From an uncultured Lachnospiraceae bacterium (GTDB lineage Bacteria; Bacillota; Clostridia; Lachnospirales; Lachnospiraceae), in NCBI GenBank assembly GCA_934371505.1, contig CAKRNW010000113.1, positions 1 through 6,233 of the forward strand: DNA of 6,233 nt. Direction: 5' to 3'. Below, in pieces: positions 1-5,754 of the stretch (the stretch's first letter is position 1; every line of letters starts with the position of its first letter). The position numbers and the translations under genes are program-made. The notes under the pieces are model-generated. The model worked only from the letters and a program-made list of their open reading frames with translations. It was not told the DNA's origin and ran no database searches.

Positions 1-30
1 TTCCGTCTGGATGATGGAGGGCATTTTTTT

Positions 31-426
31 ATGGTAATTTTGGTAACAGGCGGTGCGTTTCAAGGGAAAACCACCTACATCCGTGAACAGTTATGGAAGG
101 ATTCCATGGAGCTGGTGGAGGGGGAAACCTGGGAGCCGGACAGAGTTCCCTGCTCCTTTGCAGTAAACCATCTGGAACACTTTATCCGCAGGCAATTAGC
201 GGAAGGAAAAAGCCAGGAGGAAATTCTGGAAGGTCTTTTACAAGCGGCACAGGGGCAGGAGGATGTTATCTGGGAAATCCGGGAAATTGGCTGCGGAATT
301 GTGCCCATGGAAAAAGAGGAAAGAAGATGGCGGGAGGTAACGGGACGAATCGGATGTGAGCTTGCGGGCAGAGCCGACCAGGTTTACCGCGTCATCAGTG
401 GAATTGGAGTGAGGATAAAAGGTTGA
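31..426 (+). CDS. Compact CobU-like adenosylcobinamide kinase (short form)
   Basis: This 131-residue protein resembles CobU, the cytoplasmic enzyme that phosphorylates adenosylcobinamide and then attaches GMP. The N-terminus MVILVTGGAFQGKTT carries a P-loop (G7, G12-K13-T14) in the usual CobU place. The segment REIGCGIVP (84-92), the following ERRWREVTGRIG and the ending VYRVISGIGVRIK match the conserved C-terminal half of CobU. CobU is normally about 180 residues. Here roughly 50 residues between the P-loop and the C-terminal motifs are missing, including the stretch that carries the guanylylated histidine (His46 in Salmonella CobU). Kinase activity is therefore plausible, while guanylyltransferase activity is doubtful. 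The start at 31 has GGAGG at 16-20. The frame stays open upstream, but the family N-terminus fits this ATG. The stop overlaps the TTG start of cbiB (TTGA, 423-426). The family assignment is firm; the exact reaction is inferred. Confidence 0.8.
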   Translation: MVILVTGGAFQGKTTYIREQLWKDSMELVEGETWEPDRVPCSFAVNHLEHFIRRQLAEGKSQEEILEGLLQAAQGQEDVIWEIREIGCGIVPMEKEERRWREVTGRIGCELAGRADQVYRVISGIGVRIKG

Positions 427-1469
427 TACATTTGATACAATGGTGGGGATTTTCTCTGTGTGGGGTAATCTTGGGGGTTCTTCTGGATTTTTGTTTCGGG
501 GACCCGGCAGTTTTCTGGCATCCCATTTGCCTTATCGGAAATCTGATTTCCTTTACCCGGAAAAAACTGCGGAACTCAATAGAGAAAAGATTTCCCGATA
601 CCAGTCAGCGGGAGGAAAAAAACAAAGCAGAATTTCGTGGGGGAATCGGATTGGTAGTGATTGTGATTACTGTCAGCACCCTGCTCCCCAGTGGGATTCT
701 GGTACTTGCCTACGCACTTCATCCGGTGGCTGGCATACTTGTGGAGGGGATTTTCTGCTGGTTTCTGCTGGCAACGAAATGCCTGAAACAGGAAAGCACC
801 AATGTGAAACGTGCTTTGACGGAGGAAGGACTGGAATCCGGGCAAAAGGCAGTGGCGCGGATTGTGGGACGGGACACGACGGTTTTAGACGAGTCGGGTG
901 TCATCAAGGCGGCGGTGGAAACGGTGGCAGAGAACAGTTCTGACGGCTGTATTGCCCCTTTATTTTATATGCTGTTGGGGGGCGCTCCCCTAGGCTTTTT
1001 CTATAAAAGCATCAACACCATGGACTCCATGGTGGGCTATCGGAATGAAACCTATTTGTACTTTGGAAGGGCTGCCGCCAAAACCGATGATGTGGCAAAT
1101 TTCCTTCCTGCCCGGATTTCTGCCCTGTTATTGGTGGCATCCGCGGGACTTCGTGGTTATTCTGCCTCCAACGCCTGGCGGATATTCAAACGGGATAGGA
1201 TGAAACATGCCAGTCCCAACTCTGCCCAGACGGAAAGTGCCATGGCGGGTGCCCTGGGGGTACAGTTAGCCGGGGATGCCTGGTACTTCGGGGTACTTCA
1301 CCAAAAAGAAACCATCGGGGACGCCCTGCGGGAAATTGAGCCGGAGGACATTGACTGCGCCAACCGGATTTTGTATGGGATGGTGGTGCTGGGAACGGTA
1401 CTTGGCGTTCTGTTGAAAGGATGTGTGTTAGTATGTATGAGCACGGCGGGAATCTTACCCCCTATCTGA
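423..1469 (+). CDS. cbiB: Adenosylcobinamide-phosphate synthase CbiB
   Basis: CbiB is an integral membrane enzyme that attaches the aminopropanol phosphate arm, made by CobD, to adenosylcobyric acid, giving adenosylcobinamide phosphate. The 348-residue length is close to the family norm of about 310-350. Visible hallmarks are DFCFGDP followed by HPICLIG (22-39), the block AAVETVAENSSDGCIAPL (163-180), and FYKSINTMDSMVGYRNE (193-209), with TDDVANFLPARISAL (221-235) next. Hydrophobic segments lie at about 10-25, 75-95, 97-118, 180-195, 229-243 and 316-340. The start is a TTG at 423 with GAGGA at 411-415, seven bases upstream. A second in-frame TTG at 432 is possible but worse spaced. The gene overlaps the upstream kinase gene by 4 bases and the downstream cobD gene by 37 bases, implying coupled translation within the B12 operon. 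Confidence 0.94.
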   Translation: MIHLIQWWGFSLCGVILGVLLDFCFGDPAVFWHPICLIGNLISFTRKKLRNSIEKRFPDTSQREEKNKAEFRGGIGLVVIVITVSTLLPSGILVLAYALHPVAGILVEGIFCWFLLATKCLKQESTNVKRALTEEGLESGQKAVARIVGRDTTVLDESGVIKAAVETVAENSSDGCIAPLFYMLLGGAPLGFFYKSINTMDSMVGYRNETYLYFGRAAAKTDDVANFLPARISALLLVASAGLRGYSASNAWRIFKRDRMKHASPNSAQTESAMAGALGVQLAGDAWYFGVLHQKETIGDALREIEPEDIDCANRILYGMVVLGTVLGVLLKGCVLVCMSTAGILPPI

Positions 1470-2521
1470 GGAAAAACCAACCGGAATCCTGGATTGATTT
1501 TTCTGCCAATATCAACTGTCTGGGCATGCCGGAAAAGGTAAAACAGGCGGCGGTGCAGGGAGTGCTTGACAGTTTCCATTATCCAGACCCTGGATACAAT
1601 CGACTCGTTGAGTCAATCAGTCAATCCACATCAGTCAATGAAAACTGGATTCTCTGTGGCAACGGTGCGGCAGAGCTGATTTATGATGTCCTGCGGGTGC
1701 TAAATCCCGGAAGGGCACTGTTGGCGGCTCCCGGATTTTTTGAATACGAACAGGCGCTGCGGAGCGTAAACTGTGAGATTGTCTATGCCTCTTTGCAGGA
1801 AAAAGAAGGGTTTCTGGTAACTTCCTCCTTTTTGGAAACCTTGCAGAAAACGCCGGGGGTGGAACTGGTAATTCTCACTAATCCCAACAACCCTACCGGT
1901 CGGCTGATTCCCCCGGAGACCTTGAAAAGAATTCGGGAAGTCTGTCAGAAAAAGGGTATCTGGTTTCTGCTGGATGAGTGTTTTCTGGATTTTACAGAAG
2001 ATTACCCGGAGAATTCTCAGGTGTGTCAACTGGAACATTATCCCAGATTGCTGGTGCTAAGAGCCTTTACAAAGATGTATGCCATGCCGGGACTGCGTAT
2101 GGGGTATCTTCTTTGCAGGGAAGAAAATTTCTGTAGAAAGATAGCGGATTCCAGACAGCCCTGGAGCGTTTCTGTTCCGGCACAGGAGGCGGCACTGGCT
2201 GCCCTGGAGGAAGAAGAATTTGTCCGGCAGACCAGAGAATTTCTAAAAAAAGAGCGCCCTTTTCTGCAAAGCCAGTTACAGGAACTGGGATTCCGGGTGT
2301 ATGGGGGAGAGGCAAATTTCCTTTTCTTTTTCTCGGAAATTTCCAGCCTGCGGGAGAAACTGTTGCCTTACCAGATTCTCATCCGGGATTGTAAAAATTT
2401 TACCGGACTGGAAAAGGGCTATTATCGTATTGCAGTGCGTATCCATGAGGAGAATCTTCGTCTTCTGGAGGCACTTCGGGAACTTTTGAAAACGGAAAGG
2501 AGGAACACCGCATGGCAGTAA
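1433..2521 (+). CDS. cobD: Threonine-phosphate decarboxylase CobD (PLP fold-type I)
   Basis: This is a class I/II aminotransferase-fold PLP enzyme of 362 residues from the ATG at 1433. The closest families are CobD L-threonine-O-3-phosphate decarboxylase and histidinol-phosphate aminotransferase; B12 context favours CobD. CobD makes (R)-1-amino-2-propanol O-phosphate for CbiB. In numbering from the alternative ATG at 1421, visible motifs are EHGGN (7-11), GNGAAEL (80-86), NPNNPTG (154-160), LLDECFLDF (183-191) with Asp185, and RAFTKMYAMPGLRMGY (214-229), where Lys218 should form the PLP Schiff base. Arg226 and Arg340 are the expected phosphate and carboxylate ligands. The start at 1433 is chosen because GAAAGG (1415-1420) abuts the ATG at 1421 with no spacing, but lies 12 bases from 1433, and MYEHGGN is the usual beginning. 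The 3' end overlaps cobQ by 10 bases. A true histidinol-phosphate aminotransferase cannot be fully excluded by sequence alone. Confidence 0.88.
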   Translation: MYEHGGNLTPYLRKNQPESWIDFSANINCLGMPEKVKQAAVQGVLDSFHYPDPGYNRLVESISQSTSVNENWILCGNGAAELIYDVLRVLNPGRALLAAPGFFEYEQALRSVNCEIVYASLQEKEGFLVTSSFLETLQKTPGVELVILTNPNNPTGRLIPPETLKRIREVCQKKGIWFLLDECFLDFTEDYPENSQVCQLEHYPRLLVLRAFTKMYAMPGLRMGYLLCREENFCRKIADSRQPWSVSVPAQEAALAALEEEEFVRQTREFLKKERPFLQSQLQELGFRVYGGEANFLFFFSEISSLREKLLPYQILIRDCKNFTGLEKGYYRIAVRIHEENLRLLEALRELLKTERRNTAWQ

Positions 2522-4005
2522 AACTGATGGTACAGGGAACCATGTCCAATGCCGGGAAAAGTCTGGTGGCTGCCGGATTGTGCCGGATTTTTCATCAGGA
2601 TGGCTATCGGGTGGCACCTTTTAAATCCCAGAACATGGCGTTAAACTCCTATATTACGAAGGAAGGACTGGAGATGGGCAGGGCACAGGTGATGCAGGCA
2701 GAGGCAGCCTGCGTGGAGCCGGTGGCAGCCATGAACCCCATTCTTCTAAAACCCACCAGCGATGTGGGCTCCCAGGTGATTGTCAACGGGAAAAGTATAG
2801 GAAATATGCCCGCCAGGGAATACTTTCAGTATAAAACAAAACTGGTTCCGGTAATTCGAGAGGCACTGGATACCCTGGACAAGGAATTTGATATTATTGT
2901 GATTGAGGGAGCGGGTTCTCCTGCGGAAATCAATTTAAAACAGAATGACATTGTGAATATGGGCATTGCGAAGATGGCAGATGCTCCTGTACTGTTGGTG
3001 GGAGACATCGACCGGGGCGGGGTTTTTGCCCAGCTTTACGGAACCGTGGAGCTGCTGGAGTCGGAGGAACGGGCGCTGATTAAGGGTCTGGTCATCAACA
3101 AATTCCGGGGAGATAAAACCATCCTGGACCCCGGCATCACCATGCTGGAGGAAAAATGCCACATTCCCGTGGTGGGAACCATTCCCTACATGAAGGTGGA
3201 TTTGGACGATGAGGATTCTCTGGCGGAACGCCTGGAACAGGAAAAAGTCCGGGGAATCGTGGACATTGCCGTGGTTCGTCTGCCCCACATTTCCAATTTT
3301 ACGGATTTTCATGTGTTGGAGGCGATGCCGGGAGTAACCCTGCGGTATGTGAGCCGTCCCAGAGATTTCAAGCATCCCGATTTAATCATCCTGCCGGGAA
3401 CCAAAAATACCATCGGCGATTTAAAGGCTATCCGTCAGAACGGCATGGAAGCCTCCCTTTTGAAAGCCTATAAAGAAGGAATTCCAATATTTGGAATCTG
3501 CGGCGGTTACCAGATGTTAGGAGACGAAATTACAGATGAGGATGGCACCGAGGGTGGCGGAAGTATCCGTGGCATGCATCTTCTTCCCATGCGGACCAGG
3601 TTCATGCCGGAAAAGACCAGACTTCAGGTGAGCGGCTGTTTCGGGGAAGTGGAAGGGGTACTCCATTCTTTGTCCGGCATGAGTTTTGAGGGCTACGAAA
3701 TCCACATGGGAATCAGTGAATCCCTGGAGGGAGCACTGTTACCCACCCTTTTTCAGAAAGGGCATGCCTACGGCTGTTATGTCCATGGGGTGTTTGATGC
3801 CCCCGGCGTGGCAGAAAGACTGGTGGAGACACTGGCAGAAAAAGCCGGGGTTTCCTACGAGCCGGAACAACAGAAAACCTACGCTCAGTATAAGGAAGAA
3901 CAGTACGAAAAACTGGCGGAAGGATTGCGGAACAACATGGATATGGGGGCAATCTATGAGATGCTGGGGTTATCCGGAGAAAGGAGGACGCACCATGAAC
4001 GTTAA
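2512..4005 (+). CDS. cobQ: Cobyric acid synthase CobQ/CbiP
   Basis: CobQ/CbiP is a cytoplasmic ATP- and glutamine-dependent amidotransferase that amidates the b, d, e and g side chains of adenosylcobyrinic acid a,c-diamide, giving adenosylcobyric acid, the substrate of CbiB. The 497 residues match the family length. The N-terminal dethiobiotin-synthetase-like domain shows the nucleotide loop QGTMSNAGKS (8-17), FKSQNMALNS (38-46) and IEGAGSPAEINL (131-142), then VGDIDRGGVFA (163-173). The C-terminal triad-type glutaminase domain has LPGTKNT (294-300), the nucleophile in FGICGGYQMLG (Cys330), and YVHGVFD with the catalytic His425. AAAGGAGG at 2496-2503 lies eight bases before the ATG, inside the end of cobD. 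The 3' end overlaps cbiC by 11 bases. The gene looks intact, with all key residues present. Confidence 0.97.
   Translation: MAVKLMVQGTMSNAGKSLVAAGLCRIFHQDGYRVAPFKSQNMALNSYITKEGLEMGRAQVMQAEAACVEPVAAMNPILLKPTSDVGSQVIVNGKSIGNMPAREYFQYKTKLVPVIREALDTLDKEFDIIVIEGAGSPAEINLKQNDIVNMGIAKMADAPVLLVGDIDRGGVFAQLYGTVELLESEERALIKGLVINKFRGDKTILDPGITMLEEKCHIPVVGTIPYMKVDLDDEDSLAERLEQEKVRGIVDIAVVRLPHISNFTDFHVLEAMPGVTLRYVSRPRDFKHPDLIILPGTKNTIGDLKAIRQNGMEASLLKAYKEGIPIFGICGGYQMLGDEITDEDGTEGGGSIRGMHLLPMRTRFMPEKTRLQVSGCFGEVEGVLHSLSGMSFEGYEIHMGISESLEGALLPTLFQKGHAYGCYVHGVFDAPGVAERLVETLAEKAGVSYEPEQQKTYAQYKEEQYEKLAEGLRNNMDMGAIYEMLGLSGERRTHHER
3980..3987 (+). promoter_or_regulatory. Strong ribosome binding site fixing the cbiC start
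   Basis: AAAGGAGG lies inside the last codons of cobQ, seven bases before the ATG at 3995. It decides the cbiC start: the same reading frame is open upstream to 3686, but that extension reads antiparallel to nothing conserved and simply shadows cobQ in another frame. Confidence 0.85.
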
Positions 4006-4639
4006 ACTGGAACAGCTTTCTCCCATGGAGATTGAACGGCGCAGCTTTGCCATCATCGAGGAAGAACTGGCAGAACAGAACAGTTACCTTTTACCGGAAC
4101 AGGCACCCATTATCAAGCGTTGCATTCACACCACTGCGGATTTTGAGTATGCCTCCAGTCTCTGTTTTTCCCAGGATGCCCTGGAAAAAGCCCATACCGC
4201 CATCTGTCAGGGTGCCTCTCTGGTGACAGATACCACCATGGCGCTGTCCGGCATCAACAAGCGGGCTTTGGCACAGTTTGGCATCCGGACCTACAATTTC
4301 ATTGCAGACCCGGACATCGTGGAGAAATCCAGAAAGACAGGCATCACCCGTTCCGCCCTTTCCATGGATAAGGCAGCGCAGATGGATGCCCCCATGATTT
4401 ATGTCATCGGAAATGCACCCACCGCCCTTATCCGTATCTATGAGCTTTATCGGGAACAGAAAATCAAACCCGCCCTGGTCATCGGGGTTCCGGTGGGATT
4501 TGTGAATGTGGTGCAGTCCAAGGAACTGATTATGGAGACGGATATGCCCTACATCATCGCCAGAGGACGAAAGGGAGGCAGCAACGTGGCGGCTGCCATT
4601 ATGAACGCCCTGTTGTACCTGGAAAAGCGCCCGGAGTAG
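3995..4639 (+). CDS. cbiC: Precorrin-8X / cobalt-precorrin-8 methylmutase CbiC
   Basis: CbiC moves a methyl group from C-11 to C-12 of (cobalt-)precorrin-8, forming (cobalt-)hydrogenobyrinate or cobyrinate. The 214 residues match the usual length of about 210. The motif KRCIHTTADFEYA (41-53) holds His45, which corresponds to the catalytic histidine of the CbiC/CobH family. Further family signatures are the TDTTMALSGINK block (78-89), YVIGNAPTAL (136-145), the VIGVPVGFVNVVQSKE block (162-177) and GRKGGSNVAAAIMNALL (191-207). The neighbouring cbi-type genes point to the anaerobic, cobalt-early route, so cobalt-precorrin-8 is the likelier substrate. The gene overlaps cobQ by 11 bases and is the last recognisable biosynthetic gene here. 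An 82-base gap follows. Confidence 0.96.
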   Translation: MNVKLEQLSPMEIERRSFAIIEEELAEQNSYLLPEQAPIIKRCIHTTADFEYASSLCFSQDALEKAHTAICQGASLVTDTTMALSGINKRALAQFGIRTYNFIADPDIVEKSRKTGITRSALSMDKAAQMDAPMIYVIGNAPTALIRIYELYREQKIKPALVIGVPVGFVNVVQSKELIMETDMPYIIARGRKGGSNVAAAIMNALLYLEKRPE

Positions 4640-4640
4640 C

Positions 4641-4669
4641 TTGCAGTCTGAATGGGGTTACTTTATACT
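4641..4669 (+). promoter_or_regulatory. Possible sigma-A promoter for the DUF4430/ECF pair
   Basis: TTGCAG (4641-4646) and TATACT (4664-4669) are separated by exactly 17 bases in the 82-base gap after cbiC. The -10 matches consensus at five of six positions; the -35 matches only TTG. This could give the downstream pair its own transcription, but read-through from cbiC is equally possible since no terminator is visible in the gap. Prediction by eye only. Confidence 0.35.
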
Positions 4670-4721
4670 GAAAAACAGTCGGAGGCATTGGACCAGAAGG
4701 CATAAAAGAGAGGAGAACATT

Positions 4722-5135
4722 ATGGAACAGAAGAAAACAAACAAAAAAGGCATACTCATTGGCGTCATCGCCCTGGTGGTACTGGTGGCAGTCTTTGCTT
4801 TTGTTTACACCAGATTCTCTGCAAAACCGGTGCAGGGTGCCAAAGAGCTGACCATCGAGGTGACGGACAACGAAGGTGCAACCACCAGCTATGAGGTGCA
4901 TACCGATGCGGAATTCCTTCGTCAGGCGATGGAAGAAACGGAAGGTCTGACCTTTGAGGGTACAGAGAGTGAGTACGGTCTGATGGTAGAAACCGTCAAT
5001 GGTGTCACTGCCGATTACAATAAAGATGGCGCTTACTGGGCATTTTATGTGAATGGGGACTACTGTGAGTATGGCATTGATTCCCAGCCGGTGCAGGATG
5101 GGGAAACCTACGCCATTGTCTACACTGTATACTAG
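4722..5135 (+). CDS. Membrane-anchored DUF4430 (transcobalamin C-terminal-like) protein
   Basis: This 137-residue protein begins with a basic stretch (MEQKKTNKKG) and one hydrophobic segment at about 11-29, then an extracellular domain. No lipobox cysteine follows the hydrophobic segment, so it is an uncleaved anchor or signal rather than a lipoprotein. The rest, about 42-137, has the DUF4430 pattern: ELTIEVTDNEG, a VHTDAEFLRQAMEE helix, then GAYWAFYVNGDYCEYGID (103-120) and the ending VQDGETYAIVYTVY. DUF4430 is classed with the C-terminal beta domain of transcobalamin and intrinsic factor, which contacts cobalamin in animals. GAGAGGAG (4708-4715) gives six-base spacing and decides the ATG at 4722. 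The gene sits between the B12 operon and an ECF S component, six bases ahead of the latter. A role as a surface corrinoid-binding partner is inferred, not shown; DUF4430 domains also occur in other surface proteins. Confidence 0.82.
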   Translation: MEQKKTNKKGILIGVIALVVLVAVFAFVYTRFSAKPVQGAKELTIEVTDNEGATTSYEVHTDAEFLRQAMEETEGLTFEGTESEYGLMVETVNGVTADYNKDGAYWAFYVNGDYCEYGIDSQPVQDGETYAIVYTVY

Positions 5136-5141
5136 TTTTTT

Positions 5142-5654
5142 ATGGAACAGAAACCGTTAAGCAAAAAGAAAATTACCGTGCAGGATATTGCGTTGGTGGG
5201 CATAATGATTGCCACTATTGAGGTTGCCAAAAACGCACTGGCATTTCTGCCAAACATGGAACTGGTGACCCTGCTGTTTATTCTGTACACCCTTACCTTT
5301 GGATGGAAGGTGCTGCTGGTGGTGCCTGCCTTTATCCTGCTGGAGGGCTGCATCTACGGCTTTGGCTTGTGGTGGGTGATGTATCTGTATGTGTGGCCCC
5401 TGCTGGTACTCCTCACCTGGCTGTTCCGCCGGGAGGAATCGGTGTGGTTCTGGTGTGTGCTGTCTGGTGCCTTCGGGCTTTGCTTTGGTGCCCTGTGTGC
5501 CATTCCCTATTACATCGGAGGCGGTATAGCGGCTGGCTTTAGCTGGTGGGTGTCAGGAATTCCCTACGACATTCTACACTGTATTTCCAATTTTGTGCTG
5601 TGCATGGTGCTTTTTAAGCCCTTGCGCAAGGTATTGAAAAAAATTAGTCAATAA
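5142..5654 (+). CDS. ECF transporter S component (candidate corrinoid/B12-precursor uptake)
   Basis: This 170-residue, strongly hydrophobic protein has about six membrane segments (roughly 15-33, 38-54, 57-74, 78-96, 103-125 and 145-160) and a basic tail. The ALAFLPNMELVTLLFILYTLTFGWK region (33-57) is the typical loop and helix pattern of energy-coupling-factor S components, which bind a vitamin or precursor in the membrane and pair with a shared EcfA-A'-T module encoded elsewhere. The substrate cannot be read from the sequence. Its place behind cobalamin genes and a DUF4430 protein suggests cobalamin, cobinamide or a lower-ligand precursor; S components for such substrates (for example CbrT, CblT) are known. 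The start at 5142 has no Shine-Dalgarno sequence (CTAGTTTTTT precedes it), so translation probably depends on coupling to the stop codon six bases upstream. An alternative is a GTG at 5178, but that would cut into the first helix. Confidence 0.8.
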   Translation: MEQKPLSKKKITVQDIALVGIMIATIEVAKNALAFLPNMELVTLLFILYTLTFGWKVLLVVPAFILLEGCIYGFGLWWVMYLYVWPLLVLLTWLFRREESVWFWCVLSGAFGLCFGALCAIPYYIGGGIAAGFSWWVSGIPYDILHCISNFVLCMVLFKPLRKVLKKISQ

Positions 5655-5659
5655 TGATC

Positions 5660-5689
5660 TTGACAAAAGATACCCCCAGGAGGTATATA
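5660..5689 (+). promoter_or_regulatory. Copper-responsive promoter of csoR-copA
   Basis: A perfect -35 TTGACA lies at 5660-5665, with TATATA at 5684-5689 as the best -10 (18-base spacer). The expected transcription start is near 5696. One CsoR-type operator fills the spacer and the next begins at the start site, so bound repressor would block polymerase. This is the only consensus-like promoter in the gap between the ECF gene and csoR. Confidence 0.65.
5670..5686 (+). promoter_or_regulatory. CsoR operator, site 1 (promoter spacer)
   Basis: The 17-bp sequence ATACCCCCAGGAGGTAT is an imperfect palindrome with seven of eight base pairs symmetric around its central A. It matches the pattern of CsoR copper operators, such as the ATACCC-GGGGTAT type upstream of Bacillus copZA. 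It lies between the -35 and -10 elements. It also contains AGGAGG (5679-5684). Confidence 0.7.
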
Positions 5690-5695
5690 TGATGT

Positions 5696-5712
5696 ATACC
5701 CCATGGGGGTAT
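5696..5712 (+). promoter_or_regulatory. CsoR operator, site 2 (at transcription start)
   Basis: ATACCCCATGGGGGTAT has 7-bp arms (5696-5702 and 5706-5712) around a three-base centre, and differs by one base from the Bacillus copZA CsoR site as I recall it. It is the stronger of the two sites. It lies immediately downstream of the -10 and upstream of the preferred csoR start, which argues that the coding sequence does not begin before it. Confidence 0.82.
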
Positions 5713-5742
5713 TTTGCCAATATTAAAAACATGCGCAGGAAT

Positions 5743-5747
5743 GAGGT
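5743..5747 (+). promoter_or_regulatory. Ribosome binding site favouring the csoR start at 5755
   Basis: GAGGT lies seven bases before the ATG at 5755 and within any transcript starting near 5696. The ATG at 5731 has only a weak purine context. The ATGs at 5689 and 5692 lie before or at the predicted transcription start. Confidence 0.6.
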
Positions 5748-5754
5748 AAGAAAA

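Noticed and set aside
1..36. Tail of an upstream gene, ending at TGA 12-14 or TAA 35-37, or an N-terminal extension of the CobU-like gene (frame open to the left edge).
   Set aside because: Only a few codons are visible, none recognisable, and the P-loop position fixes the CobU-like start at 31. An upstream operon gene probably ends here, but which frame it uses cannot be told.
75..3952. Long open frames on the minus strand across the cobalamin genes.
   Set aside because: They are antisense to well-recognised genes, lack ribosome binding sites and contain no recognisable domains; they reflect the composition of the coding strand.
3686..3994. Upstream extension of the cbiC reading frame.
   Set aside because: It lies wholly within cobQ in another frame, does not resemble CbiC, and the strong ribosome binding site at 3980-3987 sets the start at 3995.
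4640..4721. Cobalamin riboswitch or terminator in the gap between cbiC and the DUF4430 gene.
   Set aside because: At 82 bases it is too short for a cobalamin riboswitch, has no recognisable B12-box (GCCACTG-like) motif, and shows no stable hairpin with a T run.
5620..5631. Palindrome CCTTGCGCAAGG near the end of the ECF gene as a transcription terminator.
   Set aside because: As RNA it gives only a four-base stem with a four-base loop, is followed by A-rich rather than T-rich sequence, and lies within the coding region.
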